Assembly (NCBI RefSeq): GCF_000717915.1
Contig: NZ_JOCX01000012.1
Location: 1 to 64,000 of the forward strand
DNA length: 64,000 nt
Direction of reading: 5' to 3'
Source: Streptomyces sp. NRRL S-244
GTDB lineage: Bacteria > Actinomycetota > Actinomycetes > Streptomycetales > Streptomycetaceae
In this document: positions 35,065-44,509 of the stretch, in pieces
Position numbering within the stretch: position 1 is the first letter of the stretch
How the letters are laid out: the number at the start of each line of letters is the position of its first letter
The notes under the pieces: model-generated
Told to the model about the DNA's origin: nothing
Database searches by the model: none
Seen by the model: only the letters and a program-made list of their open reading frames with translations
Position numbers and translations under genes: made by a program

Positions 35065-36306
35065 GTGACCACGCAACCTTCCGGCCCCGGCCAGGAGCCG
35101 CAGCGGCCCACGCAGTCCTCGCGGCCGCCGGGCCCGCGCCCCACCGGTCCGCCGTCCGGCCCCCTGTCGGGCGGGCGGCAGGGCCCGCCACCCGGGGGTA
35201 CGCCGCCGGCTCCGCCACCTGGGGGTACGCCGCCCGGGCCACCCGCCAAGGGGCCCTGGTGGCGGTCCGGACCCCGGCTGGCCACCGCACTCGTCGCGGT
35301 GGCCGCCGCCGTGGTCCTGGCCGTCGTGCTGACCCGGCCCGGCGGCTCCCCTGCCGCCCGCGGCGAGGTGTTCCTCCAGCCCGCCTCCGCCACCGGCCCC
35401 GCCCCCTTCACCGAGTCCACCGCCGTGCAGGAGGCCGTACCGCCGCCGCAGAGCCCGGCGCCGTCGGCGCAGAGCGCCACGCCCGGCACCGGCACCACCC
35501 CCACGCGCAGCATCAGCGGTTCCGCGCCGGGCCTGTACGGCGGCACCCAGTCCGTGGCGAGCTGTGACGTCGAGAAGCAGATCCGGCTGCTGTCCGCCCA
35601 GCCCGCCAAGAACGGGGCCTTCGCCTCGGCGCTCGGCATCCGGCCCGAGTCCGTGCCCGGATACCTGCGCGCGCTCACCCCGGTGCAGCTGCGCACGGAC
35701 ACCCGGGTCACCAACCACGGCTACCACGACGGGAAGGCCACCGGCTTCCAGGCGGTGCTCCAGGCGGGGACGGCGGTGCTGATCGACGACCGGGGGGTGC
35801 CGCGGGTGCGGTGCGCGTGCGGCAACCCGCTCGGGCCCCCGGTCGCGCTGAACGCCGACCCGAAGCGGCACGGGGAGCCGTGGAGCTCGTACCAACCGTC
35901 GAAGACGGTGGTCATCGCGCCGTCGGTGACGGTCGTCCACAAGTTCGTGATCTACGACCACCACGACCGGCGCTGGTTCGCGCGGGACCGGGGCGACCAC
36001 CAGGGCAAGCACGACAAGCCCGTGCCGCCGCCGGTGCTCCCGCCCGCGCCGGTCACACCGTCGCACCCCGCTCCCGCGACCTCCGCGCAGGGCCCGACCC
36101 CGCCCACCCCCTCGCACTCCCCGTCCGAGTCGGCGTCCGTGTCCCCGCCCCCGCCGCAGTCCCCGCCCGTCTCCCCGCCCCCGTCCGAGCCCGCGTCGAA
36201 GCCCGCGTCCGCGCCCGCGTCGAAACCCGAGTCGAAGCCGGCGTCCGCGCCCCCGCCAGGGAACCCGTCCGTCTCCGGCACACCGTCCGCCCACGGCGCC
36301 GGATGA
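35065..36306 (+). CDS. DUF6777-type membrane-anchored protein
   Basis: The 413-residue protein has a Pro/Gly-rich cytoplasmic N-terminus, one membrane helix (LATALVAVAAAVVLAVVL, about residues 72-90) and a conserved extracellular domain (GEVFLQPASATGPAPFTEST to VVIAPSVTVVHKFVIYDHHD, given in part). A long Pro/Ser/Lys-rich tail of about 90 residues follows (KPASAPASKPESKPASAPP). Two cysteines in RCACGN and one in ASCDVEK may form disulfides. GTG 35065 is preceded by GAAGAAGA. The role is unknown; a cell-wall-spanning tail is plausible. A SpoIIE phosphatase gene follows 52 bp later. Confidence 0.78.
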   Translation: MTTQPSGPGQEPQRPTQSSRPPGPRPTGPPSGPLSGGRQGPPPGGTPPAPPPGGTPPGPPAKGPWWRSGPRLATALVAVAAAVVLAVVLTRPGGSPAARGEVFLQPASATGPAPFTESTAVQEAVPPPQSPAPSAQSATPGTGTTPTRSISGSAPGLYGGTQSVASCDVEKQIRLLSAQPAKNGAFASALGIRPESVPGYLRALTPVQLRTDTRVTNHGYHDGKATGFQAVLQAGTAVLIDDRGVPRVRCACGNPLGPPVALNADPKRHGEPWSSYQPSKTVVIAPSVTVVHKFVIYDHHDRRWFARDRGDHQGKHDKPVPPPVLPPAPVTPSHPAPATSAQGPTPPTPSHSPSESASVSPPPPQSPPVSPPPSEPASKPASAPASKPESKPASAPPPGNPSVSGTPSAHGAG

Positions 36307-36358
36307 CGACGGCCGGGCTGTGCGGGCACGCGTCCGGGAACGGTGAGACCCTGGCTGC

Positions 36359-38428
36359 ATGGCCGAAAGGGGAGCGAGCCCCGAGGTCGACTGGCCCGCG
36401 CAGCCGGACATGAGCCTCGCGCTCAACCGCATGGGCACCTTCGACTGGGACCTCGACAGTGGACAGATGCATCTGGATCCCACCGCCCTCGAGGTCCTCG
36501 ACCTGCGCCCGGAGGAGTTCACCGGCACCCCCGAGGGGCTGCGGGTACGCGTGCCGCCCGGCGAGGAGGTCCGGCTCGACGCCCGGGTCGCGCAGGCGCT
36601 CAAGGACGGCCGCAGCCACTACGGGGCGTACGTACGCACCCGCCTGCGCGACGGAACCCCGGTCTGGACCCACATCCAGGGCCACATCCTGCGCGAGGCC
36701 AACGGCCGCCCGTACCGGATCATCGGGATCCTGCGCGACGCCGCCCACGACCCCGGCGAGCCCGGCGCCGGCGGGGAGCAGGCCGAGGGACGGCGCCGGA
36801 TGACCGGCGTCGTCGAGCGGACCAGCGCGATCCTGGCCCACGCCCGGACCGTCAACGACGTGACCGACGTCCTCAAGGACCCCGAGGCCCTCGGCCACCT
36901 CGGTGCGGTCAGCGTGATGCTCGGCATCGTCGACGGCGGCCGGATCCACCTCGTCGCGGAGGGGCAGCTCGGTTCGTACGTCCCGGAGATCGAGTACACC
37001 CGGATCGACGCGCGGCTCCCGATGAGCGAGGCCGTACGGAACCTCCAGCCGGTGTTCATCGCCTCGCGCGAGGAGTTCCAGGGGCACTACCCGGAGCTCT
37101 GGCCGTACATCGAGCCGCTGTCCGTGCGCAGCGGCGTCTACCTGCCGCTGATCGCCCAGGGCCGGGCCGTCGGCGCGCTCGGGCTGCTGTACACGAGGGA
37201 CGGGGACTTCACCGCCGAGGAGCGGAACCTGCTCGTCGCGCTGGGCAGCGGCATCGCGCAGAGCCTCCAGCGGGCCATCCTCTTCGAGCAGGAGCACGAT
37301 CTGGCGGAGGGCCTCCAGCGGGCGATGCTGCCGCGCCGGATCCCGGAGGTGCCGGGGGCGCGGATCGCCGTCCGGTACCGGGCCGCCCGGATGGGGCGGG
37401 ACATCGGCGGGGACTGGTACGACGTGGTCCCGCTCGGCGAGGGCCGCGTCGGGGTGATGATCGGCGATGTGGAGGGGCACGACACCGACGCGGCGGCGGT
37501 CATGGGCCAGCTGCGGATCGTCCTGCGCGCGTACGTCTCCGAGGGACACACCCCCGGCACGGCCATGGCGCGGGCCTCGACCTTCCTGCGGGAGCTGGAG
37601 ACGGAGCGGTACGCCACCTGCACGTACGCCGAGGTGGACCTGAACACGGGCATGCTCCAGCTGGTCCGCGCCGGCCACCTCGAACCGGTGGTGCGGCGCG
37701 GCGACGGCAGCTGCCACCGCATCGCGGTGGCCGGCGGACTCCCGCTCGGGCTGCCGCCGCGCGACAAGCCGGGAACCGGCTCCGGCTACCCCGTCACCAG
37801 CCTCGAACTGCACCCCGGGGACACCCTGGTGCTGTGCACGGACGGTTTGCTCGAACGGCCGGACGGCGCCCCCGAGGCCGGGATGCAGGAGCTCATGGAG
37901 GCGGTCCGCGCCGGCCCCGTGGACGTCGAGGAGCTCGCCGACGTCCTGTGCGACCTGGTCGGGGACGCGGGCGTCGGCGACGACATGGCCCTGCTCCTGC
38001 TGCGCCGCCGCGGCACCCCCGCCCCGCGCGGTGGCGGTCCGCTGAGCCTGCCGCTCGCCCCGGGCGACCCCGACGGCCCGGCGATGGCGCGCCATCTGAT
38101 CCGCGCGGCGGTGGCCGCGTGGGGCGCCGCGGACCGGGCCGACGAGATCGAACTGGCGGCGGACGAGCTGATGACCAACGCCCTCGTGCACACCGACGGC
38201 GGCGGCCACGTCAACGTACGGCTGACCGCGGAGGGCCGGATCCGGATCGAGGTCGAGGACTCCAGCAGCGCCCTGCCGCGCCGGCGCGAGGCGGGCGACT
38301 GGGCGGTGTCGGGGCGCGGCCTGCTGCTGGTGGACCGGCTGGCCGAGGAATGGGGAGTGGAGCCCCGGGGCGGCGGGAAGAGCGTGTGGTGCGAGTTCGC
38401 CGTACCGGGGCCCGCGGCGGCGCCGTGA
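36359..38428 (+). CDS. SpoIIE-family protein phosphatase with PAS, GAF and HATPase domains
   Basis: The 689-residue protein has a PAS domain (about 18-125, MGTFDWDLDSGQMHLDPTAL), a GAF domain (about 155-310, ending LLVALGSGIAQSLQRAILFE), and a PP2C/SpoIIE domain (about 320-555; RDIGGDWYDVVPLGEGRVGV, GDVEGHD, LVLCTDGLLERP, GVGDDMALLLL metal-binding aspartates). A C-terminal anti-sigma-type HATPase follows (about 575-685; AADELMTNALVHTDGG, GRGLLLVDRLAEEWG). Such proteins set anti-anti-sigma factor phosphorylation in response to a PAS/GAF signal. The catalytic aspartates are intact. The partner STAS protein is not in the window. Confidence 0.92.
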   Translation: MAERGASPEVDWPAQPDMSLALNRMGTFDWDLDSGQMHLDPTALEVLDLRPEEFTGTPEGLRVRVPPGEEVRLDARVAQALKDGRSHYGAYVRTRLRDGTPVWTHIQGHILREANGRPYRIIGILRDAAHDPGEPGAGGEQAEGRRRMTGVVERTSAILAHARTVNDVTDVLKDPEALGHLGAVSVMLGIVDGGRIHLVAEGQLGSYVPEIEYTRIDARLPMSEAVRNLQPVFIASREEFQGHYPELWPYIEPLSVRSGVYLPLIAQGRAVGALGLLYTRDGDFTAEERNLLVALGSGIAQSLQRAILFEQEHDLAEGLQRAMLPRRIPEVPGARIAVRYRAARMGRDIGGDWYDVVPLGEGRVGVMIGDVEGHDTDAAAVMGQLRIVLRAYVSEGHTPGTAMARASTFLRELETERYATCTYAEVDLNTGMLQLVRAGHLEPVVRRGDGSCHRIAVAGGLPLGLPPRDKPGTGSGYPVTSLELHPGDTLVLCTDGLLERPDGAPEAGMQELMEAVRAGPVDVEELADVLCDLVGDAGVGDDMALLLLRRRGTPAPRGGGPLSLPLAPGDPDGPAMARHLIRAAVAAWGAADRADEIELAADELMTNALVHTDGGGHVNVRLTAEGRIRIEVEDSSSALPRRREAGDWAVSGRGLLLVDRLAEEWGVEPRGGGKSVWCEFAVPGPAAAP

Positions 38429-38455
38429 CGTGCGCGGGCGCCGCCGGGCGGCGGG

Positions 38456-39475
38456 TCAGACCGCCGCGTACGGGCCCTGCTCCGCCTTGGCGGTCTGCAT
38501 GGCCGTCAGCTTGCGGACGAAGACGATGGCGAGGACCGCGGCGGCGACCGTCACCAGGTCGGTGACCATCCCCACGGCGGACGCGTCGCGCAGGGCCTCG
38601 GGAGTGTCGGCCCGCTTGTACATCAAGCTGAACACCCGGTCGAGCACCAGCGAGGAGGCCCACAGGGCCCACCAGGCGTTGAGGGGCGCGGCCGAGACCG
38701 CGCGGAAGGAGCCGTCGGGCCCGAACTGGGTGCTGGCGGTCCAGGTCTGCTTGGCGATCTGGAACGGCAGGAAGAGGTTGCCGATCGGGATGAACCAACC
38801 GCCGATGGCCCAGCCGCGCTTCTGGACGAAGGCGTCGGGGCGCATGATCTCGCCGTTCACGCGCACGCGGTGGAACCAGATGATGAAGACGACCGCCGTG
38901 GCCAGCAGGATCAGTGACTGGAGGGAGCCGGCGACCGCGGTGAGGACGTCCGACCGGTCGAGCGTGCCCTGGCCGACGTCCGCCGGGTCTGCGCTCACGC
39001 GCTTCATGAGCGAGAAGACGTACCCGCTGATGGCCGCCGAGAACAGGTTGACCGCGGCCGCGACCCCCAGCAGTACGGTGACCGCGACCGCCAGGCCGCG
39101 CGGGGAGCGCAGTACGTCGGTGGGAGCGGCGTACGGCATGCCGGGGTACGGGCCGCCGGGGTACCCGGGCTGGGGCGGGCCGGGGTACGGCTGAGCAGGG
39201 TAGGGCTGAGCGGGGTACGGCGGGCCGGGATACGGCTGTCCGGGGTGGGGCTGAGCCGGGGAGGCCTGCGCCGGGTACGGCTGCGGCGCTGCCGACTGCG
39301 CGGCGGCGGGCGGCTGCTGGGGCGACGGGGCTGCGGCTGGGGCCTCGGCCGGGGGCTGCGAAGCGGCCGGGGCTTCGGCCGGTGCCGGTGCCGGTGCCGG
39401 TGCTGAGGCTGCGGTCTCGGCCGGCGGCTGAGCCGGAGGTGGAGTCGGCGGGCCCTGCGGCTCGTTCAAGGACAT
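38456..39475 (-). CDS. DUF4328 domain-containing membrane protein
   Basis: The 339-residue protein has a long Pro/Ala/Gln/Tyr-rich N-terminus (residues about 1-115, PYPGPPYPAQPYPAQPYPGP) and then four or so membrane helices with the DUF4328 signature. That signature is WFHRVRVNGEIMRPDAFVQK, WAIGGWFIPIGNLFLPFQI and LNAWWALWASSLVLDR. The C-terminus ends YAAV. Function unknown; the disordered tail is typical of streptomycete members. Start at 39475 chosen from MSLNEPQGPP; the ribosome-binding site is weak. Two inverted repeats lie in the divergent spacer. Confidence 0.85.
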   Translation of the reverse strand: MSLNEPQGPPTPPPAQPPAETAASAPAPAPAPAEAPAASQPPAEAPAAAPSPQQPPAAAQSAAPQPYPAQASPAQPHPGQPYPGPPYPAQPYPAQPYPGPPQPGYPGGPYPGMPYAAPTDVLRSPRGLAVAVTVLLGVAAAVNLFSAAISGYVFSLMKRVSADPADVGQGTLDRSDVLTAVAGSLQSLILLATAVVFIIWFHRVRVNGEIMRPDAFVQKRGWAIGGWFIPIGNLFLPFQIAKQTWTASTQFGPDGSFRAVSAAPLNAWWALWASSLVLDRVFSLMYKRADTPEALRDASAVGMVTDLVTVAAAVLAIVFVRKLTAMQTAKAEQGPYAAV

Positions 39476-39516
39476 GCGGTGCGTACCCCCCACGGGAACA
39501 TGCGACAGAGATGCGG

Positions 39517-39541
39517 GTGCCCGCTGACCTGCGGCGGGCAC
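39517..39541. promoter_or_regulatory. Inverted repeat with GTGCCCGC/GCGGGCAC arms
   Basis: Perfect 8-bp arms with a 9-bp spacer, in the 181-bp divergent spacer between the DUF4328 gene (start 39475) and the phosphodiester glycosidase gene (start 39657). A second, related repeat lies 80 bp further at 39621-39640. Confidence 0.35.
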
Positions 39542-39620
39542 GTCCGAACCTTGCCAGCCCGGCATCCGGCCGCCAAATCCTTTCTGCGGGCCGAATGACG
39601 GGTGAATGGCTGAAATCGCG

Positions 39621-39640
39621 GGGCACGGGCGCTCGTGCCC
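39621..39640. promoter_or_regulatory. Hairpin GGGCACG...CGTGCCC just before the glycosidase start
   Basis: Seven-bp arms with a 6-nt loop, ending 5 nt before the ribosome-binding site GGGGAGGG (39646-39653) of the gene starting at 39657. It could influence translation start, or act as a DNA operator with the related repeat at 39517-39541. Confidence 0.35.
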
Positions 39641-39656
39641 GCCCGGGGAGGGCCGA

Positions 39657-42362
39657 GTGGCCGATCCTGCCTGGGTGCTGAGCCTGCGTCCGCTGCTGCC
39701 CGTCCTGCTCGCCGTCGTCCTCGTCGCCCCCGCCCCCGCCTCCGCGCTCGCCGCCGGTGCGGGGTCCGACGGGATCGAGACCGCCCGTACCGGCCGGCAG
39801 ATCGCCCCCGGGGTCCGGCTGGAGTCGTACGACCGGCTGGAGGCCGACCGCTGGCTGCGGATCGACGAGCTCCTCGTCGACCTCGGCGGGAGCGGCGGGG
39901 TGCGCGCCGAGTACCTGGGCGGCCGCGGCCCGGCCACCGTCGCCGAGTCCGCCGCCCGTCACCCCGCGGGGCCCGGGCGGCGCGTGGTCGCCGCCGTGAA
40001 CGGCGACTTCTTCGACATCCGGGGTACGGGCGCACCGCTCGGCCCCGGCCTCGGCGGCGGCCGGCTGCTGCACTCCGCGGGCCCGGGGCCCGGCGCGGCC
40101 CCCGCCGTCGGGTTCGGCGCCGACGGCAGGGGCCGGGTCCTGGGTCTCGGCCTCGACGGGAGCGTCACCCTGCCCGGTGGTGCGGTGCGTCCGCTGACCG
40201 GCTACAACGCGGCCCGGCCGGCCGCCGAGGGCCTGTCCGCCTACACCGCCGACTGGCCGGGGAAGGAGCTGCCCGCGCTGGGCACCGCCGTTGCGGTCCG
40301 GGACGGCCGGGTCACGGCCGCGGCCCCGCCCGTACGAGCCCCGGCCCGCCGGGAGCGTCCGGAACCCGGCACCACGCTGCTCGCGGCGGCCGTCAACGGG
40401 TCGGCCGCCTCCGAACTCGCCGCCCTGCGGCCCGGGGACGCCGTGGCGGTCGCCGCCCGGGCCGTCCCGGGAGCCGGACCGATCCCGGTGGCGGCCGTCG
40501 GCGGGCGCGAGGCCCTCGTCGTGGCCGGTGTCCCGCAGAACCACGACGGCGAACCGAACAACACCGCCGCCCCGCGCACGGCCGTCGGGTTCTCGCGCGA
40601 CGGGCGGCGGCTGCGGATCCTCACCGTGGACGGCCGCCAGCGCGACAGCGGCGGCCTCACCCTGACCGCGCTGGGCGGGCTGATGCACCGGCTCGGTTCG
40701 TACGAGGCCCTGAACCTCGACGGCGGCGGCTCCTCGACCCTGCTCGCCGGGCTGAGCGGGGCGACGGCCCTGGCCTTGGAGAACTCACCGTCGGACGGGC
40801 CGCAGCGGCCCGTGCCGAACGGGCTCGTCCTCACGGCTCCGGCGGGCTCCGGCCGGACCGCCGGGTACCGGATCGAGCCCGTCGGCGGCGCCACCGAGGA
40901 CTTCACCCGGGTCTTCCCCGGGCTCACCCGGACCCTCTCGGCCACCGGTTACGACGCGCTGCTGGGTCCGGCCCCGGGCGCGCCGGTGTGGTACGCCGAA
41001 GGGGCCGGCAGGGTCGATTCCGCCGGGGTGTTCCACGCCGTGCGCCCCGGCCGTGCGACGGCGCACGCCCGGCGCACGACGGCGTACGGTGCGCTGCCGC
41101 TTGAGGTGCTCGGCCCGCTGATCCGGATCCGGCCCACGCAGGCCCGGATCGGGCTCGCGGAACAGGGGGAGAAGGCCGGATTCCGGCTGACCGGGTACGA
41201 CGCGCAGGGGGCGGCCGCCGTCGTGGAACCCCGGGACGTGGCCCTGGAGTTCGACCGGTCCCGGTGGAGCGTCGCCGATGACGGCCGAGGCGGCTTCACC
41301 GTCACGGCCCTCGTGCCCCAGGCCACGGGCCGACTGCGCGCCACGGTCCGGACGATCGGCGGCTCGCCGGGCGCGGCGGGCGCGGCCGTCGAAATCCCGC
41401 TCGGCGTCGGGCTGGTGACCCTGCCGCTCGCCGATCTGGCCGACGCCGGGGAGTGGACCGGACCGGGCGCCTCCGTGGCCGAGGGGCATCCGGGCGCGGG
41501 GCTGGCCCTGGATCTGCCCCGGGCCGGGGCGCAGGGGAGCGCCGCCCCGCCGCGGCCCGTGCCCGTGCCGGAGCTCGCCCGTTCGCTCACGCTCTGGGTC
41601 GGCGGCGACGGCTCCGGGGCCCGGCCCGCCGTGGAACTGGCCGACGCGGCCGGGGCCCCCGTCACGGTGCGCGGGCCCGCCGCGGACTGGACCGGCTGGC
41701 GGGAGGTCACCCTTCCGCTCCCGGCCGCCGCGCAGCCTCCGCTCACCGTGACCCGGTTCTCGGCGGTCGGGGGGACCGGCCCCGGACGGCTCGCGCTCGA
41801 CACGCTCGGCGCCCGGACCCCGCCGACGGGACCCGCCGCCGTGCCCGGGGTCCGGGATCCGATCGTGGCCGGCGAGGCCGGGGTCCGGGCGCGGCCCTGG
41901 CGGTTCGCCGTCGGGGGCGCCGTCGGGGGCGGGGACGCCGGTGCCGACTTCGTGCTGACCGGCGCCGACCGGCCGGAGTTCGTGCACCGCGGCGTGCGGT
42001 TCCTGTCGCTCGACAGCGCGAAGCCCACTTTGGGCGGAGGAGGCCTGGACCGGATGCGGGCCCTGCGCGAGGCCCTGGCGGACGCCGCCCGGGAGCCGGC
42101 CACGGGCGCGCTGGCCGTCGTACGGGCGTACGCGCCCGGCCGTGTGGACCTCAAGGAAACGGCCCTGACGGGGCGTCTGCTCGCCGAGTTCCGGCGCACC
42201 ACCGGCAAACGGGCCGCCGTACTCACCGTCGGCGCCCCGGAGTTCGCCGCCGACCGCTCCGAGGGCGTCCTGTCGGTGGCCGCCCCGCGCACCGGCCGGA
42301 CCCTGGTCGGCGTCGACGCCTTCGCCCCGGGGGACTGGCTCGCGGTCCACTACGCGCCCTGA
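39657..42362 (+). CDS. Secreted phosphodiester glycosidase family protein (NAGPA-like)
   Basis: The 901-residue protein has a signal peptide (LLPVLLAVVLVAPAPASALA), then a phosphodiester glycosidase domain homologous to the mammalian uncovering enzyme that cleaves GlcNAc-phosphodiester links. Signature segments are VVAAVNGDFFDIRGTGAPLG and YEALNLDGGGSSTLLAG. A middle beta-rich region (about 420-700) and a degenerate phosphoesterase-like C-terminal domain (FVHRGVRFLSLDSAKPTLG, partial) follow. GTG 39657 was chosen over ATG 39606 because of the GGGGAGGG upstream. It probably acts on cell-wall glycopolymers outside the cell; substrate unknown. Confidence 0.82.
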   Translation: MADPAWVLSLRPLLPVLLAVVLVAPAPASALAAGAGSDGIETARTGRQIAPGVRLESYDRLEADRWLRIDELLVDLGGSGGVRAEYLGGRGPATVAESAARHPAGPGRRVVAAVNGDFFDIRGTGAPLGPGLGGGRLLHSAGPGPGAAPAVGFGADGRGRVLGLGLDGSVTLPGGAVRPLTGYNAARPAAEGLSAYTADWPGKELPALGTAVAVRDGRVTAAAPPVRAPARRERPEPGTTLLAAAVNGSAASELAALRPGDAVAVAARAVPGAGPIPVAAVGGREALVVAGVPQNHDGEPNNTAAPRTAVGFSRDGRRLRILTVDGRQRDSGGLTLTALGGLMHRLGSYEALNLDGGGSSTLLAGLSGATALALENSPSDGPQRPVPNGLVLTAPAGSGRTAGYRIEPVGGATEDFTRVFPGLTRTLSATGYDALLGPAPGAPVWYAEGAGRVDSAGVFHAVRPGRATAHARRTTAYGALPLEVLGPLIRIRPTQARIGLAEQGEKAGFRLTGYDAQGAAAVVEPRDVALEFDRSRWSVADDGRGGFTVTALVPQATGRLRATVRTIGGSPGAAGAAVEIPLGVGLVTLPLADLADAGEWTGPGASVAEGHPGAGLALDLPRAGAQGSAAPPRPVPVPELARSLTLWVGGDGSGARPAVELADAAGAPVTVRGPAADWTGWREVTLPLPAAAQPPLTVTRFSAVGGTGPGRLALDTLGARTPPTGPAAVPGVRDPIVAGEAGVRARPWRFAVGGAVGGGDAGADFVLTGADRPEFVHRGVRFLSLDSAKPTLGGGGLDRMRALREALADAAREPATGALAVVRAYAPGRVDLKETALTGRLLAEFRRTTGKRAAVLTVGAPEFAADRSEGVLSVAAPRTGRTLVGVDAFAPGDWLAVHYAP

Positions 42363-42373
42363 GACCGTACGGG

Positions 42374-44344
42374 TCAGAGCTCCACGAGCGTGACCTCGGT
42401 CGCCTTCACGCTGGTCCATACCGGGGAGCCGTCGACCAGGCCCAGTTCGGCCGCCGCCTCCGGGGTGATCTCCGCGACCAGGTCCGGGGCCTCGGCCGAG
42501 CCGACCAGCACGCGCAGCCGGCTGCCGACCGCGGTGATCTCCCGTACGGAGCCCTGCCAGACGTTGCGCGGGCTGCCGGCCGGGCGGTCGCGGTGCACTG
42601 ACACCGCCTCCGGGCCGATGATCGCCAGCGCCCGGGACCCCTCGGGCAGCGCCTCCGCCACCACCAGCCGGCCTCCGGCGGCGAGTACGAGGCCGTCGGC
42701 CGACGCGGTGCCGGGCCAGGCGTTGCGGCCGAGCATGCGGGCGACCCAGGGGGAGCGGGGGTGGCGGGTGACCTCGGCGGGCGGGGCGTCCTGGAGGGTG
42801 CGCCCGTCGGCGAGGACGAGGACCCGGTCGGCGAGGGATACCGCCTCGACGGGGTCGTGCGTGACGATGAGGCAGACGCCGCCGAAGCCGGCCAGGTGGG
42901 TGCGCAGGGTGTGCCGGACCCGGGCCCGCGTGGTCTGGTCGAGGGCGGCGAGCGGTTCGTCGAGGAGCAGCAGGCGGGGCCGGGCGGCCAGCGCGCGGGC
43001 CAGGGCGACGCGCTGGGCCTGGCCGCCGGACAGCTGTGCGGGCTTGCGGGCGGCGAGGTGGCCGACGCCGAGCCGGTCCAGCCACAGCTGCGCCTCGCGG
43101 CGGGCCTCGGCGCGCGGCACCCGGCGGGCGCGCAGCCCGTACGCGGTGTTGGCCAGCGCGCTCAGGTGCGGGAACAGTGCGCCGTCCTGCGGGACCCAGG
43201 CCACCTGGCGCTTGTGCGGGGGCAGCGCGGTGACGTCGGTGTCGCCGAGCCGGAGTTCGGCGTGGGCGCGGGGGGTCAGGCCGAGGAGGGCGCGCAGCAG
43301 GGTGGTCTTGCCGGCGCCGTTCTCGCCGACGACGGCGATGGTGGTGCCGGGATCGGCGTCCAGGGTGAGCTCGTTGAAGCCGGTGACGGTGGCGTGCAGC
43401 GGCCAGTGACCGCCGTCGTCGGGGGCGGCGGGCAGGCCGGCGGGCAGGTCCGCCGGCACCGGCTCCGCGGCCGGCGTCCGCCCGCTCCCGGGGGCCGCGG
43501 CCGCCGCCTCTTCCGGCATCCCCGGGGCCGGGGCGGGCCTGGCGGCGGCAGGGGTGCCGGTCCAGCGGCCGCGCAGGGCGATCAGTACGGCCATGGCGAT
43601 GACGAGCAGCAGCAGCGAGACGGAGGTGGCGGCCTCGGGCTCGTCCTGGAGCAGCAGGTACACCTGGAGCGGCAGGGTCTGGGTGGTGCCGGGCAGGTTG
43701 CCCGCGAAGGTGATGGTCGCGCCGAACTCGCCGAGCGCGCGGGCCCAGGTGAGGGCGGCGCCCGCGATCAGGCCGGGCGCCACCATCGGCAGGGTCACGG
43801 TGAAGAACACCCGGACCGGCGAGGCGCCGAGGGAGGCGGCGGTCTCCTCGTAGCTCTGCTTGAGGCCGCCGAGCGCACCCTCCAGGCTGATGACGAGGAA
43901 GGGCATGGCGACGAAGGTGGCCGCCACGACGGCCCCCGACGTGTGGAACGGCAGTGTGATCCCGAACGTGCCCTCCAGCCAGGGCCCGAGCAGTCCGCGC
44001 CGGCCGAAGCCCAGCAGCAGCGCCACGCCGCCGACGGTCGGCGGCAGCACCATCGGGAGCAGCACCAGTGAGCGGACGAACGCCTTCCCCTTGAACGGGA
44101 CACGGGCCAGCAGCCAGGCCAGCGGCACACCGAGGAGCAGTGAGAGGCCCAGCGCCCACAGGGAGACGAAGAGCGAGAGGCGCAGCGCCTGGACCACACC
44201 CGGGCTGGTGAGGTGGGTGCCGAGCTCGCTCCACTGGGTGCGGGTGAGGATGCCGATGAGGGGCAGCAGCAGGAACGCGACGGCGAGCAGCGCGGGGAGC
44301 GCCAGGGTCAAGGGGGGCCGGGTGCGGGTGCGGTGTCTGCTCAT
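42374..44344 (-). CDS. modBC: Molybdate ABC transporter, fused permease and ATPase (ModB-ModC)
   Basis: The 656-residue protein joins the permease and ATPase of the molybdate importer. Residues about 1-265 are the permease with the EAA loop ETAASLGASPVRVFFTVTLP. After a Pro/Ala linker (about 265-310) comes the ATPase: Walker A GENGAGKTT, signature LSGGQAQRVALARAL, Walker B LLLLDEPLAALD. A C-terminal TOBE region of about 120 residues binds molybdate in this family. Fusions of ModB and ModC are common in Streptomyces. It follows modA with a 165-bp gap that carries a strong hairpin, so expression of this gene is probably lower than modA. Confidence 0.92.
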   Translation of the reverse strand: MSRHRTRTRPPLTLALPALLAVAFLLLPLIGILTRTQWSELGTHLTSPGVVQALRLSLFVSLWALGLSLLLGVPLAWLLARVPFKGKAFVRSLVLLPMVLPPTVGGVALLLGFGRRGLLGPWLEGTFGITLPFHTSGAVVAATFVAMPFLVISLEGALGGLKQSYEETAASLGASPVRVFFTVTLPMVAPGLIAGAALTWARALGEFGATITFAGNLPGTTQTLPLQVYLLLQDEPEAATSVSLLLLVIAMAVLIALRGRWTGTPAAARPAPAPGMPEEAAAAAPGSGRTPAAEPVPADLPAGLPAAPDDGGHWPLHATVTGFNELTLDADPGTTIAVVGENGAGKTTLLRALLGLTPRAHAELRLGDTDVTALPPHKRQVAWVPQDGALFPHLSALANTAYGLRARRVPRAEARREAQLWLDRLGVGHLAARKPAQLSGGQAQRVALARALAARPRLLLLDEPLAALDQTTRARVRHTLRTHLAGFGGVCLIVTHDPVEAVSLADRVLVLADGRTLQDAPPAEVTRHPRSPWVARMLGRNAWPGTASADGLVLAAGGRLVVAEALPEGSRALAIIGPEAVSVHRDRPAGSPRNVWQGSVREITAVGSRLRVLVGSAEAPDLVAEITPEAAAELGLVDGSPVWTSVKATEVTLVEL

Positions 44345-44435
44345 GTGGATTCCTGGCTGAAGCGTACGGGCGGACGGGAAGCACGGGGAGTACGCGGGCG
44401 CGAGGAGTACGGCGGGTCGGCGGGGACACGCCGAA

Positions 44436-44471
44436 AGGGACCGCCTGTCCCCCCCGGACCAGGCGGTCCCT
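44436..44471 (-). terminator. Hairpin between modA and modBC
   Basis: A 12-bp perfect stem (AGGGACCGCCTG with CAGGCGGTCCCT) and a 12-nt loop lie 39 nt after the modA stop. No U-run follows in the transcribed direction. It is best read as a partial terminator or 3'-end stabiliser that raises binding-protein transcript over transporter transcript, a common arrangement in ABC-import operons. Confidence 0.65.
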
Positions 44472-44509
44472 CTCGATCCTTGCGGCTACGGCGCCGGCCA
44501 AGGAGCCGG

